A DNA stretch of 64,000 nucleotides from Rhynchopus sp. YZ270_cl-10 (taxonomy: Eukaryota; Euglenozoa; Diplonemea; Diplonemida; Diplonemidae). Within the stretch, counting starts at the first letter, position 1; each line of letters opens with the position of its first letter. Shown one piece after another: positions 24,218 through 35,700 of this stretch. Location: NCBI GenBank assembly GCA_964035575.1, contig OZ037927.1:372001-436000 (forward strand), in the 5' to 3' direction. Below the pieces are notes generated by a model, which searched no databases, was not told the origin of the DNA, and saw nothing but the letters and a program-made list of their open reading frames with translations. Both the position numbers and the translations under genes were made by a program.

Positions 24218-24919
24218 GATTAACTTGAGGAATAGACAGGAGTGTTGTCCTGCCACTGCTTTTTTTGAAAAAAGGAAAAAGGTTTTAACATGTCACTCCC
24301 CCCTTACATCTATTTCAATACTATACCTTCCCTCACCCCGACAGGGGGGTGTGAAGAAAGGAAGGGGGAAAAGGAAAAGTGAAGTTGATAGTACAAACGC
24401 CTCTGGGACGCAGGGCAACAAAAACACAAAAAAAAAGGGGGGAACAAAACAAAACAGAACTAAACAGACCCCAACTCTCATTCATTTTTCTCCCATTTTC
24501 AGGTACAAAGGGTCCTAACAAATGTGTGTGTTCTCTTTTCAATGGGGGTTTTTTTTGACACCACCCCCTTTAAATTTTATTTGCTATCGACACATCGATG
24601 CTTGCTGGTTTTCCGTTTCATGCTCTTAGGTTGCTCTCTCTCTCTCTCTCTCTCTCTCTCTTCAACGTGGTAGTTGTTAGTATAGATACCACTACAGTGG
24701 GGGGAAAAAAGCGTCGAAAAAAAAACAAAACAAAATAAACGCAAATAGGGTCCGATAAACAACACGGCGGACTAAAGGGAGGGCCACTAGTCGAAGATGA
24801 CGCATATATAGTTTTACTTTACTTTAGTGTAACCCTTTTCGTCATAAAAAACACTATAGTCAGTTGGACGCGTAGTAGTAACGCTACTAGCAGTACACAG
24901 GTAGCCCCCCTCGCTAATC
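24218..24919. other. Intergenic with dispersed repeats U and V
   Basis: No gene. It holds repeat V in reverse orientation (24292-24345, contains ATTTCAATACTATACCTT), repeat U (24376-24425, GTGAAGTTGATAGTACAAAC) and a TC microsatellite (24631-24662). Other V copies are at 37459-37515, 46697-46770 and 50971-51040; other U copies at 50370-50412 and 54076-54140. Confidence 0.6.
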
Positions 24920-25016
24920 ATACCTAGACTAAATCGGATCCCAAAATTCTTGGACCATATTCGCCCTTTATTCGGATCCGAATATAGGGCGAATACGAAA
25001 TTCACCTTCTAGGTAT
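24920..25016. repeat. Short TIR element G with central palindrome
   Basis: A 97 bp stretch bounded by ATACCTAGA and TCTAGGTAT. Its centre, about 24956-24993, is a near-perfect palindrome around TTCGGATCCGAA. It has the form of a miniature inverted-repeat element. Confidence 0.5.
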
Positions 25017-25688
25017 CCCTAATGGTGGCAGTATTGTGATGGGAGCGGAGCCTATTGGAATACGCAAAATACATCAAAATACACCACAATACGTCCCCTC
25101 CCCCCACACACCCTCACCATATCCAGGGGGGATTTGACCAAAAAATCGATTTTTTTAAATAAATAGTTGCTCTTCCAAAAGTGAATTTTTTGGGCTTAAC
25201 GTGTTGTTTGGGGGTATTGAGGCCCAAAAAAAAAATTTAAGACAGTCCTGTTCAAAAAATGGACTGCCAAATGACATGTGGCAGCCACCCCAGAATACAA
25301 AAAAATGGAAAAAAATAGTGAAAAAACGGCTTTTTTCACGTTTTGGCCACTTTGGGCAAAATAGCGATTTTTCGAGAAAAAAATCAAAAACCGGGATATT
25401 TTTTGACATCACAAAGCCTCCTTTGGCACAAATATACCCCAAAAGTGGCCTGTGAGTCCATTCCAACCTGTTTTGGACATATTTGACACTTTTGGAAGTG
25501 TTTTTTTGGTGTTTTTAGGTCAAAAAAATGCCCAAGACGTCCCCAAGACATCCCCAAGACACTTTGCACACCCCCTGTTACGGTCATATTTTTTTCGTTT
25601 TTTTGCCTGAAACCCCCAAAATACCCCTCCCGGACCCCACATAGTCCCGAATATCCATCACACACCCACTCAGAGTGAGTAGAAGCAC

Positions 25689-27134
25689 CAGGGCGTTCGC
25701 CCCGGGGCGAAAAATATTTTTTTTCGTTAAAAAAATCTTTTCCTGAAAAAATGACATTTTATTTCGCCCCAGGGCTTCGCCCCACCGGGGCGAAACCCTG
25801 TATAAATTTCAGGGGAGGAGCTTGGGGGTTAAATCGGGTCAGATTGACCCGATTTCCTTCGGCCCCATGGAAAAAAACGGGTCAGGGCAAAAAAAAAAAA
25901 AAAAACTATAGATTTTTGAGGGGAAAATCCAAAAAATAGGGTACTCTACTTGTCGCATGAGGGGGTCTGAGAAGGATGAGGAACTGCTATGTGACCCCAC
26001 CGCGACGAGCACGAAGCTCAATGAAGGCAGAATGCCCTCAAACGCGCGCTCCACCCCGATCAAACCCGAACCAGAGGGATGCCGAACTCGATCTAGCCGT
26101 TGGTTACTGGCGCGAGCTGACGATCCAGATATTGGATCAACTCGCTGGGTGACACACCAAAAGAGGGGCTCAGACAGTGACAAGTGTTGCCGGGGATACG
26201 GAACGCCCTCCGACGTTTGCTCGAAGGGTACACCTGCCCAGAGAGAGTACCTGAACTGGCGAGGGCCTATACACACATTGCACACCTCCATTGCGCAACC
26301 CTACCTTGATGACCTCATCGCCAGTGTCAAGGGCAACATGCATTCCGCGGGGGTGGTGCAACACTTGTGTATCATCAACGTGTACCATTTTGTGAAACGC
26401 GCCTTCTCATTCTGCATGTGTTTGTCTTCACAAAAGCTCGGGACCTGACCCGATTTAACAGAATTTGACCCGATTTTGCCCCAAACCCATATTCCAAGCT
26501 CCTGCCCTGGTATAAATAAATAAATAATAAAAAAAAAAAAAATGGGGGGAAAAAAAAAATGAGAGAGAGATTTCTCCCCCCCAACCTGTCGACCCCCCCG
26601 GAGGGGGGGTCGCAGAGGGGGTGTCCACTGTACTCAAAATCATCCGCAAACCCGCCTGCCGTGAAAGGAAGTTTCCCCAGCACTCCCGCTCGCTCCTCAA
26701 TCCTGCAGTCTGCTGAAGGTGTCCCGTACCCCCTGTCATAGAAGGTGTCACTACTCGTGTCAACTCTACCTTCAACGGCAGAGAGACGTTTTAGTTGATT
26801 GAAAATAATCAAACTAAGGATGAAGTCTCAGATGACAGATGCCTCTCTCTTGTACATCTGTTTGATTAAACAGCACAAAGAGACCTTCAGTGAGGGGGGG
26901 ATTGATGAAATTCTCCATCGTTTTGCTGGTTTTAGTGCTGGGGAAGGGATCACGCGCAAATCGCAATTTTTTTTCGACCACTCAGTACCAGGGATTCACC
27001 CCCACGAACTAGCTTCTCTCCGGCGGGAAATTTTTTTTTGACCTATTTTAAGCACTAGTAAAAAAGCAAAAATTTCGGGTTTTTTGGCATTTCGCCACGA
27101 TCAGGAAAAAACGATGGCGATAGCGAACGCCCTG
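25689..27134. mobile_element. hAT-like non-autonomous DNA transposon
   Basis: 1,446 bp with 12 bp TIRs CAGGGCGTTCGC. It is flanked by an exact 8 bp duplication AGAAGCAC (25681-25688 and 27135-27142). The intact Q element at 52280 has AGAAGCAC once at the same position, so this is a true filled/empty comparison. An 8 bp duplication and CAGGG ends are classic for the hAT superfamily. I recognise no transposase domain in the frames inside, one of about 160 codons at 25957-26448 included. Confidence 0.85.
25808..26510. mobile_element. Candidate element nested inside the hAT-like element
   Basis: The ends carry matching inverted sequence (CAGGGGAGGAGCTTGG against CAGGGCAGGAGCTTGG), each followed inward by GACCCGATTT motifs. 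TATAAAT flanks both sides (25801-25807, 26511-26517). This suggests a roughly 700 bp insertion with a 7-8 bp target duplication, possibly another hAT-like element; the left end is offset by two or three bases from ideal. Confidence 0.55.
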
Positions 27135-27919
27135 AGAAGCACCCCAAAAAAAATATTTTTTAAAGCCCTAAAATTGTGCTTCAGTTTCGGCAGCATCCAT
27201 GTTGAAGTTGAAGGGCTTTAAAAAATATTTTTTTTGGGGTGCTTCTACTCACTCTGAGTGGGTGTGTGATGGATATTCGGGACTATGTGGGGTCCGGGAG
27301 GGGTATTTTGGGGGTTTCAGGCAAAAAAACGAAAAAAATATGACCGTAACAGGGGGTGTGCAAAGTGTCTTGGGGATGTCTTGGGGACGTCTTGGGCATT
27401 TTTTTGACCTAAAAACACCAAAAAAACACTTCCAAAAGTGTCAAATATGTCCAAAACAGGTTGGAATGGACTCACAGGCCACTTTTGGGGTATATTTGTG
27501 CCAAAGGAGGCTTTGTGATGTCAAAAAATATCCCGGTTTTTGATTTTTTTCTCGAAAAATCGCTATTTTGCCCAAAGTGGCCAAAACGTGAAAAAAGCCG
27601 TTTTTTCACTATTTTTTTCCATTTTTTTGTATTCTGGGGTGGCTTCTGGGTCGTTTTTCGACCCACAGGCCCCCTGTGACCCACTCTGAGGGTGTTTTTC
27701 ACCCGCAGTTGCCTTGGAGATGACCAGATAATGCCAAATGAATTTTCCGTGCGCAAAAAATGGCTGGAGTCGTACCCCCTACCCCCCCCCCCCCCCACAC
27801 CCCTCCCCCGCGATGGATCAACTAACACTGTGTTATATAAACCCAACCCTCCATACCCCCAACTAACCGAACCCTTTTTTCGTTCCACCCTCCCCCCCCC
27901 TTTTTCGAGAAGTTGAGAG

Positions 27920-28621
27920 CAGGGATATTGCTAACCATCGACCATCGCCCCACTGAATTTGGGGTTCCCCCCCTTTCCATAAACCATCGTACCATCGCCC
28001 CACGGTAACTAGTGTACTAGTGTACTATGGTACTATGGTACTATGGTACTATGGTACTATGGTACTATGGTACTATGGTACTATGGTACTATGGTACTAT
28101 GGTACTATGGTACTATGGTACTATGGTACTATGGTACTATGGTACTATGGTACTATGGTACTATGCAATTGGTCAAGCGTCGAAGGAAAAGGAAACATGT
28201 AGCATGGCGAAAGACAAAAAGTAGCGTACCGTGCGCCTGCGGCGCAAGCTTGCAACCCACCCTTCCCATGACAGAGTTTGGCAGTAAACATGTGCAATTT
28301 AAAGCGCAAATTTTAGAAATGTTGCGTACCGTGGCTTCGCCAGGAACATTTGGGTACCACGACCGCCGTTTCTTTTGTAAATGTACTGAGGTTACTGATA
28401 ATTCGTGTGCCCGTCTGCCTGGTGTAAATATCAGTGAAGTGCCGAACTCCGCAGTTGGACAACCACGGAATTCTTACATTCCCCCAACTTGAGCTAAGGT
28501 GGGGACCCGGGCGCGCGACGCGCCCGGGCTCGACTGGAAAAAAAAAGTCAGCACTCCCCCCCCCTTTTTTCGACCATCGCCCCACGAAATCCCAAAATCC
28601 CGAAAGTTAGCAATATCCCTG
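27920..28621. mobile_element. TIR element E with 9 bp target duplication
   Basis: 702 bp with 16 bp TIRs CAGGGATATTGCTAAC. AGTTGAGAG flanks both ends (27911-27919 and 28622-28630). A CATCGCCCCAC motif is repeated near both ends. The interior carries a TACTATGG array and a copy of dispersed repeat S1 (28222-28420). No coding sequence is recognised. A 9 bp duplication fits Mutator-like elements; the CAGGG end fits hAT, so the superfamily is open. Confidence 0.75.
28021..28166. repeat. Minisatellite (TACTATGG)n inside E
   Basis: About 18 near-perfect copies of an 8 bp unit, preceded by CTAGTGTA variants. Confidence 0.95.
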
Positions 28622-28874
28622 AGTTGAGAGGAGGGGGTGTGTGTATTGCTAACCACCTATCCAACGTGGAGCAGCATTTTCCCCCCCCTCCCCCAAAAAG
28701 CCAATATTTTCTATGCACGGCTTCACTCTATGGTGGTAAGGTTTTACTGTCGTATTCACCGTTGAAAAAAAGCAAAAGACACAAAAGAAGCCTCATGTGA
28801 AGTGTGGGCGACCACCTTCCGCCCCTCTGTTCTGAATTATTTTCCTTCTCGGGCCCCTTCCCTCCCTTCCCTTC

Positions 28875-31800
28875 TCACAAAGACGCAAGGTTCCGTACAA
28901 AGGAGAGGGGCGTCAGCAGCGAGGTGCTCCCAATGATCACCTCAGTATCCTTCGTGCAGATCGTCTCAGCAATACTGCGCGTCTCTGAGAGTGTCACACC
29001 ACCCACGATGAAGATGTAGGCACGCCCCTTCACCTTCTCGAGGGCCCAAGGGAGGGCGTCTGGGTGCGCGCAGGAACCACTGCTGGCGCCGCCACCCTGC
29101 GCAGCCGCGCCGTCACCCTGTCTGAGGGACGTCCCCCAGGTGCTTTGTTTGCTTGCTCCGTAGCCCCCTTCGCGGGTTCGCCGGCTTCCTCTCCCCCCTG
29201 CAGGGGCCACCGAGGATGAGGTGCCGCCGTTGACGTTGGCCTCCTCGGGTACAGTGTGTGGGAACTCCATCTCCGAGAGATCGCTTGGGGCGGCAACAAG
29301 GTTCTCCGCGATCTTTTTGAGGCTGGGGACGTAGCGAGACATGTCGTAGGCATCGTCTGCGCGGGTGATGCTGCGTTTGTCCTTCTTCTTGGATTTGGCT
29401 TGGTACCTGAGGAGGGGGGTTTGAAAATGTTTTTTGTATGTTTCGAAAGTGCTTTGTGCTCTGTTTAATTTTGCTTGATAGTTTTGTAGACGTGGAGGGG
29501 GGTTTGAACGAATGAAATCCCATCACAACACAACAAAGACGTTGCAGTGGCTGGCCTAAGTATTCATGCACCCTCCTCCGTCCTCCACGGGGGAGGAGGC
29601 AGTTGAAGAGGGGTTTGAACGAATGAAATCACATCACAACAAAGACATTGTTAGGCTAAGTTTTTCATGCCTCCAGGGAAGGGGTGTGAAAGGGTGTTGT
29701 TTTCTGGTTTTATGTTATTTTTTTTTGATAAATTTGTTGGTAGTGTAGTTGCCTCAGGTGTGTGGTGTTAAGTTTTGTATTCTTCTGATGAATAGCAGAG
29801 GTCCGTGGGGCATACCATTTAGTCTTCTCCGTCGCAATGTCGAAGCGCGCAAGGTTTGTGATAACAGTCTCCACCACGTCAGGGCGGGCCAATTGAGTAA
29901 GGCCCTCATGTGGCTTGGGGCTACCAAGGCTTTGTATCCACTTCTGCAGGCGGTCTTTTGAAAGCGCGCCCTGTGTGTGCCGGGAAGGGTGTTGGTATTG
30001 GTTGCAGTGATGATGGGTTTTTGGTCATATTACATGATTTGGCATAACATGATTTAAGTATGTTATGTTATGTTATGTTGCTCATGATGGGTGAAGAGGA
30101 ATGTGTGGAAGAAGGAAACCTTTTGTAAAGGTACTTGAGACAATAGAAATAGAAACGACGGAAGGTCGTGCCCCGCCAGCTTTGTGTTTTTCCTCACTCA
30201 TTGTCAAGAATTACCCCTATTTATGTACCGTTTTTTCCGGGTGTCGGTGGGCTGTAATTGGGCGTAATTGGGCAAAATTGGGCTGTACTTGGGTATAATT
30301 GACCACCCAAGTGGGTCCAGATGGGCTGTGTTGGGTCCGGTTGGGTGGGTGAAAAAACGGTACAATTTAGTTAACACACACATGGAGCGTTTTAGGGTCT
30401 GTGGGATGACGCCCGATGACGCACGATGACGGCCGATGACACCCGATTTAGCGCGATTCACCCCCCCGGAAAACGCTCCAACACACATACCTGTGAAATG
30501 ACGAAGAGGAGCAGGATGCGCAGCTTGTTGAAGTATGCATTAGGACAGCTTGTGTGCAGGAAGGCTTCGTACTCTTTCTTCAACTGCTCTTTGTCCACCT
30601 GTGTATGTTTAAAAAAATGTGGGGGTTTCTTTGAAAACTTCTTGTGCACTTTTTCCCCTCATTTGTTGGCTTTTCGGACCCAAACAACCTCCCAACCATG
30701 CAGCCCTGCCTCCGTCTCTGGTTTCATCTGATATGCCCTACACACCCCTCTTCTTTAACACCTTCTCTCATAAAATAGAACCTAACGCCTAGGGGGAACT
30801 CTTACACATCTCCAAAAAGAGTAGTTGAAACTGTGCCAAAACGCATCGCAGTCGCATGCAAAGGGGTGGTGATCCTTTTATTTTTCCTTCCTTCAAAACT
30901 TCACACAACGCTTTTTTGGTATTTGGGAGACACACAAGGTGCCAGGTTCTATGATATGCACGGAACCACCCTGCACCTCTTTGTCATATTGTTTCCCGTG
31001 CAATACATGGAGAAACGTTTCGCACTCGAAACTACTTAAATTACACACCTTGCCCCCTTCGTTGTTCTCTAAGGTGGCTAGACTCTGCTCCAATTCGCAG
31101 GCTTTATCCAGAGAGTGTGCACGCACCAGCTTCATCAGGATCTCGTGCATATCAATGTGCAGCTTGTACGCCGTCAGCTTCGCCTGGACCGCAGGCAGCT
31201 CCTTCACAGCGTCCGCCATCGCCTCTGTGCTCGGCCCCCCCGCCCCTGCGTTCTTCTTCAAGCTGAGCGCCTTCGAGTTGCTGATCAACGCTTGAAACTC
31301 GGTGCTCAGGACAGACCCGTTGTCGGCAATGTGCTTATGTCTGAGACGACACCAGATTTCGTCGTTTTCGTCGATGACACCAGGCTTTCTCTCTTTTTCC
31401 TGCCATTTTACGCGAGCTCGCGAGGGAATGCTAGGGTCAGGTCGTACCACAACTGTGGTGTCATTGGGGACAACGTCTAACAGCATTGCTTGATAGGTCA
31501 ATTCGTGGAGCAGCGGGGCCACGGGGTCGATGGAGCGGTCGAGGATGAGAAGGGTGGCGGTGCCCTGCTTCACACCGAGGCGCTTCTTTTGCGCGTCGAC
31601 AACCTTGTTGGCAACAAGTTGTGCGACCCCTGCACGTTGTTTGTGATGCCGTACCGTAACCGTATCGCCCATCGTGTTGACGACATCGATAATACGGTTG
31701 GCAACCTCCTCCGCCTCAGTGTCCATGTCAGAAGCAGAGGTGTCCTTTCCGAAAAATGTTTTTAAATCTGGTTTACCGTTGGTAGTGTACAAGTGAGGTT

Positions 31801-32287
31801 CGAGCGCGAGAAAGTCGAGGCTCACCTCCTTGCAGGTTCGGAGATGCGACAAAAAGAATTTATGTGGCACCAACAGCCCGGTCACGTCGTCGGTTGCTTT
31901 GGAGCAGAAGAAGATGTGCGCTTCGAGGTACGGCCGGGTGGTCCAGTCGCGTCGTGGGTTGTGTTCGTTGACGGGCCGCCAGTCCTCGAGGATGCGCTCC
32001 ATGTTTTGCACTGTGGCTCGGCAAAAATAAATCACCGGGTTGCGTGAGAGTGACTGCCGCCCCCCGGAAACCCCTGTCGTGAGACTGAGCGATTCAACGA
32101 GGGGGATGCCATGTCTTGTCAAATCGTTGACCTTAAAGGCGGACTCTAGAATGGACAATCCACAGTCATCGCAGACCAGCACCGAGCCAAGCTGTCTAGC
32201 CTGCGCTGAAGGGGCTTTGAACACCTCGTTCTCAAGCTTCGCCTTGACTGCGTCGAGCAATCCAGGTGGGCGTCGTGTGGTCGACAT
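28875..32287 (-). CDS. Sec1/Munc18 family protein (SNARE regulator)
   Basis: Four exons (31049-32287, 30491-30598, 29816-29970, 28875-29406) join in phase to 677 residues, the usual family size plus a low-complexity insert near residues 570-620. The hallmark LLILDRSIDPVAPLLHELTY is at residues 246-265, SRYVPSLKKIAENL follows in the last exon, and the C-terminus reads FIVGGVTLSETRSI...IGSTSLLTP, as in Sec1/KEULE/Munc18. Family members bind syntaxin and assembled SNAREs at the cytosolic face and license vesicle fusion; the Sec1 branch, acting at the plasma membrane, is my best guess over Vps45, Sly1 or Vps33. Donors are GTGTGT, GTATGT and GTATGC; acceptors are all CAG. Intron 2 holds two miniature elements, and the last intron has a duplicated TTTGAACGAATGAAATC block. 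Confidence 0.93.
30225..30363. mobile_element. Miniature TIR element Y, copy 1 (Sec1 intron)
   Basis: 139 bp with ends GTACCGTTTTTTC and GAAAAAACGGTAC and internal AATTGGGC repeats. It lies in intron 2 of the Sec1 gene. A larger copy interrupted by other DNA is at 62601-63425. Confidence 0.75.
30383..30480. mobile_element. Second miniature TIR element in the same intron
   Basis: 98 bp with ends TGGAGCGTTTT and AAAACGCTCCA and an internal CGATGAC repeat. It ends ten bases from the exon 2 donor. ACACACA flanks both sides but is too simple to call a target duplication with confidence. Confidence 0.6.
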
Positions 32288-32709
32288 ATGTCAGGTGCGT
32301 AGAGAGGTGGGGAAAGAAAACGTAGTGGAGGGGGGCGGTGCCAAAGGGTTCTAGAGGGTGGTGGTGTAGGTGTGTAGAGTGCTGCTGGAGTGGTTGAGTT
32401 GGTTGGGGTAGGGGAGAGGGAGGATGGGCGGGGTCTGGGGTGGCGGGGAGGGGAGAGGGAGGGGTTGAAAAAAAGTAGTTAAAAAATGACAAAATTTGTT
32501 GGGTTCTCTCTGTGTTGGTTTGGCCTTTGTTTTTTAGCTTATTGACGACGTACGTCTAAGCTTTGGATAGTCTTCGCAGAATGCAGGTGAAACGTTCGTT
32601 TGGTTCAACTTCTTAAAATGTGTCAGGAAACAATGACCAAATACCACAACATTGATGCAAAGGTTGGCGTAATATTGACACCCACAAATGCACACACACA
32701 TCTGATCTA
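32288..32709. other. Intergenic: Sec1 upstream region and ANK1 3' flank
   Basis: G-rich GGGGAGAGGGAGG runs (32330-32470) lie upstream of Sec1. From about 32610 the sequence (ACAATGACCAAATACCACAA onward) is the shared 3' flank of the ankyrin family, also seen at 37540 and 46795. Confidence 0.6.
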
Positions 32710-35700
32710 TCAACGGAGGAGGCGACAGCACTCAGGACAGCCGCCTACGCTCGCACAGTCGGCAGCAGTGTCGCCGTCGTTGTCGCGCAGGGCCTTGTCC
32801 GCACCGTGCTGCAGAAGGAGCTCCACCACATCTGCATGTTTCTCTTGCGCAGCGTGGTGCAATGCAGTGCAGGCGTTCGCGCCTTGTTCGTTCACGTCCA
32901 CCCCCTGACAGTCAAGCAGGTGGCGCACAGCTTCCACATGCCCTCCGTCTGCCGCCAGCATGAGGGCCGTGAACACGTTGTCTGTGTCACGTGAGACACG
33001 TGCGTCGCGCAGCTGCACACCCGCATCAAGAAGCATCTTCACAAACTCGGACTGCCCTGCTTCGCAGGCTGAGAGCAGAGGCGAATACCCCACACGGTTC
33101 GCCACATCAAGCTGTGCCCCTGCGTCAATCATGACCTGGCACACGGCAGGGTCCACAGAAAGCGACGCGGCCAGCGCCGTGTGGCCGTCCTCATCCACAG
33201 CGTCAAGAGGGACGCCGTGCTCCACAAGCATCTTGCAGAGGTCAGCGTCGCCCGACTGCACAGCACTGTGGAGGGCGGTTGTCCCGTCCTCTCCACAGAC
33301 GTCCACGTCGGCGCCGTGCTTCAGGAGGAACTCTGTGAAGCCTTTGTGCCCCTTCTCGCTGCTGAGCATCAAAGGCGTGCTGCCAGCAACATCTGCACTG
33401 CTAATGGAGACACCGTGCTGCAGAATAAGCTCACCTGCAGCAACGTTGCCACCCAGCGCCGCATACGAAATCGGAGGTACCCCGTTCGCACACGGCTCAC
33501 ACGCAGAGATACCTCTCGCCAGAATGTGTGCACACAGACCGAGACCACGGAGCAACGTCTCGTGCAAAAGTGGTCTACACGTGGTGCTGGTCTGCACATC
33601 TTTCACAAGGGCACCACCTTCAAGAAGAGCAAGAGCACCAGGTTCGTTGTCCCGGAGAATTGCTTGAATGAGGGGAGACCACCCTGAGTTATTGACTGCT
33701 TCGATTGAGGCACCGTGCTTGAGGAGCATGTTCACAAGGTCTGCTTCGTTGTTCTGAAGACGGGCAGCGTGGTGCAGTGCAGTGTCGCCGTTACCATCCT
33801 TTGTGGCCAAAGACGCACCCCTTGAGAGAAGAGCAACAACAGCAGGCTCGTTGTCATGAGCAACAGCCATGTGGAGAGGTGTGACTCCTGCCTTGTTGAG
33901 AGTTTCGACAGACGCGCCGTGCTTGAGGATAATGTTCACCAGTCCCGCTTGGTTGTTGTTTGTTGAGATGGCGACATGGTGCAGTGCAGTGTTGCCGTCG
34001 CTGTCCACAGAGGCAAGAGACGCACCACCTTCAAGAAGAGCAACAGCAGCAGGTTCGTTCCCCGCCTGAAATGCCACAAGCAGAGGTGTGATCCCAGATT
34101 CATTACCAGCTTCGATTGAGGCACCGTGCTTGAGGAGCATGTTCACAAGGTCTGTTTGGTTGTTCTCAACACGGGCAGCGTGGTGCAGTGCAGTGTCGCC
34201 TACACTGTCCTGTGTGGCCAATGACGCACCCCTTGAGAGAAGAGCAACAACAGCAGGTTTGTTGGCATGAGCAACAGCCATGTGGAGAGGTGTGATCCCA
34301 ACTTTGTCACCAGCTTCAATTGACGCACCGTGCTTGAGGAGCATGTTAACCAGGTCTGCTTGGTTGTTCTTTGAGATAGCAGCGTGGTGCAGTGCAGTGT
34401 TGCCCACGTGGTCCACACTTGACAGTGACGCACCCTTTGCAAGAAGAGCAACAACAGCAGCTTTGTTCCCCTTCTGAAATGCCAGAAGGAGAGGTGTGAC
34501 CCCAAACTTGTTGACAGCTTCAATTGCTGCACCGTGCTTGAGGAGCATGTTCACCAGTTCCAGTTGGTTGTTCTCAACACGGGCAGCGTGGTGCAGTGCA
34601 CTGTCGCCTACACTGTCCTCTGTGGCCAAAGACGCACCACGTGAGAGAAGAGCAACAACAGCAGGCTTGTTGCCATGGACAATAGCCAGGTGGAGAGGTG
34701 TGGTCCCAAAATTGTTGCCAGCTTCAATTGATGCACCGTGCTTGAGGAGTATGTTCACAAGGCCTGCTTGGTTGTTCTCAAGACGCGCGGCGTGGTGCAG
34801 TGCAGTGTTGCCGTTGCAGTCCTCTGTGGCCGAAGACGCGCCCCTTGAGAGAAGAGCAACGACAGCTGGTTCGTTGGCCTGAGCAACAGCCATGTGGAGA
34901 GGTGTGGCCCCAGACTCATTAACTGCTTCGACAGAGGCACCGTGCTTGAGGAGCATGTTCAGAATACCTGATCGGACGGACTGAAGACGGGCAGCGTAGT
35001 GCAGTGCAGTCTCGCCGTCGCAGTCCTTTGTGGCCAACGACGCACCCCTTGAGAGAAGAGCAACAACAGCAGGTTTGTTGTCATTACCAATAGCCATGTG
35101 GAGAGGTGTGGTCCCAACATTGTTCGACACTTCGAGATCCAAACCTCGACTTAGTAGTATGTTCACAAGGTCTGCCTGGTTGTTGTTGTTTGAGGCGGCA
35201 TGGTGCAGTGCAGTGTTGCCATCGCTGTCCACAGCGGCAAGAGACGCACCACCTTCAAGAAGAGCAACAACAGCAGGTTCGTTGCCCCTCTGAAATGCCA
35301 GAAGGAGAGGTGTGACCCCAAAATTGTTGGAAGCTGCGACAGACGCACCGTGCTTGAGGAGCATGTTCACAAGGTCTGCTTGGTTGTTGTTTTTGGTGGC
35401 ATGGTGCAGTGCAGTGCTGCCGTCGCTGTCCACAGCGGCAAGAGACGCACCACCTTCAAGAAGAGCAACAGCAGCAGGTTTGTTGCCCCTCTGAAATGCC
35501 AGGAGAAGAGGTGTTAACCCAAACCTGTTGGAAGCTTCGACAGACGCACCGTGCTTGAGGAGCATGTTCACAAGGTCCACTTGGTTGTCCTTCATGGTGG
35601 CAGCATAGTGCAGTGCAGTGTCACCGTCTCCGTCTGCAGGCACCAGAGACGCACCCCTTGTGAGAAGCTCCTTGAGGCAGGCGACGCCCCCCACTGTCGC

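Larger units (their letters stand above)
25285..27781. mobile_element. Palindromic foldback element Q, copy 1, split by an insertion
   Basis: Left arm 25285-25688 and right arm 27135-27781 match the intact Q at 51748-52926, with the spacer in reverse, so this copy is inserted in the other orientation. A hAT-like element sits in the arm next to the spacer. The outer part of the left arm (about 25140-25284) does not match the right arm, so that end has been replaced or is from a diverged relative. Confidence 0.85.

Noticed and set aside
25022-25060. Possible U4-type snRNA start (GTGGCAGTAT)
   Set aside because: Only about ten bases resemble U4; the stem-loop sequence that should follow is absent.
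28020-28202. CRISPR-like array
   Set aside because: This and the other arrays are uninterrupted short tandem repeats without spacers, in eukaryotic DNA.
32960-33667. Plus-strand frames of up to 235 codons across all ankyrin genes
   Set aside because: Antisense shadows that repeat in step with the ankyrin modules.
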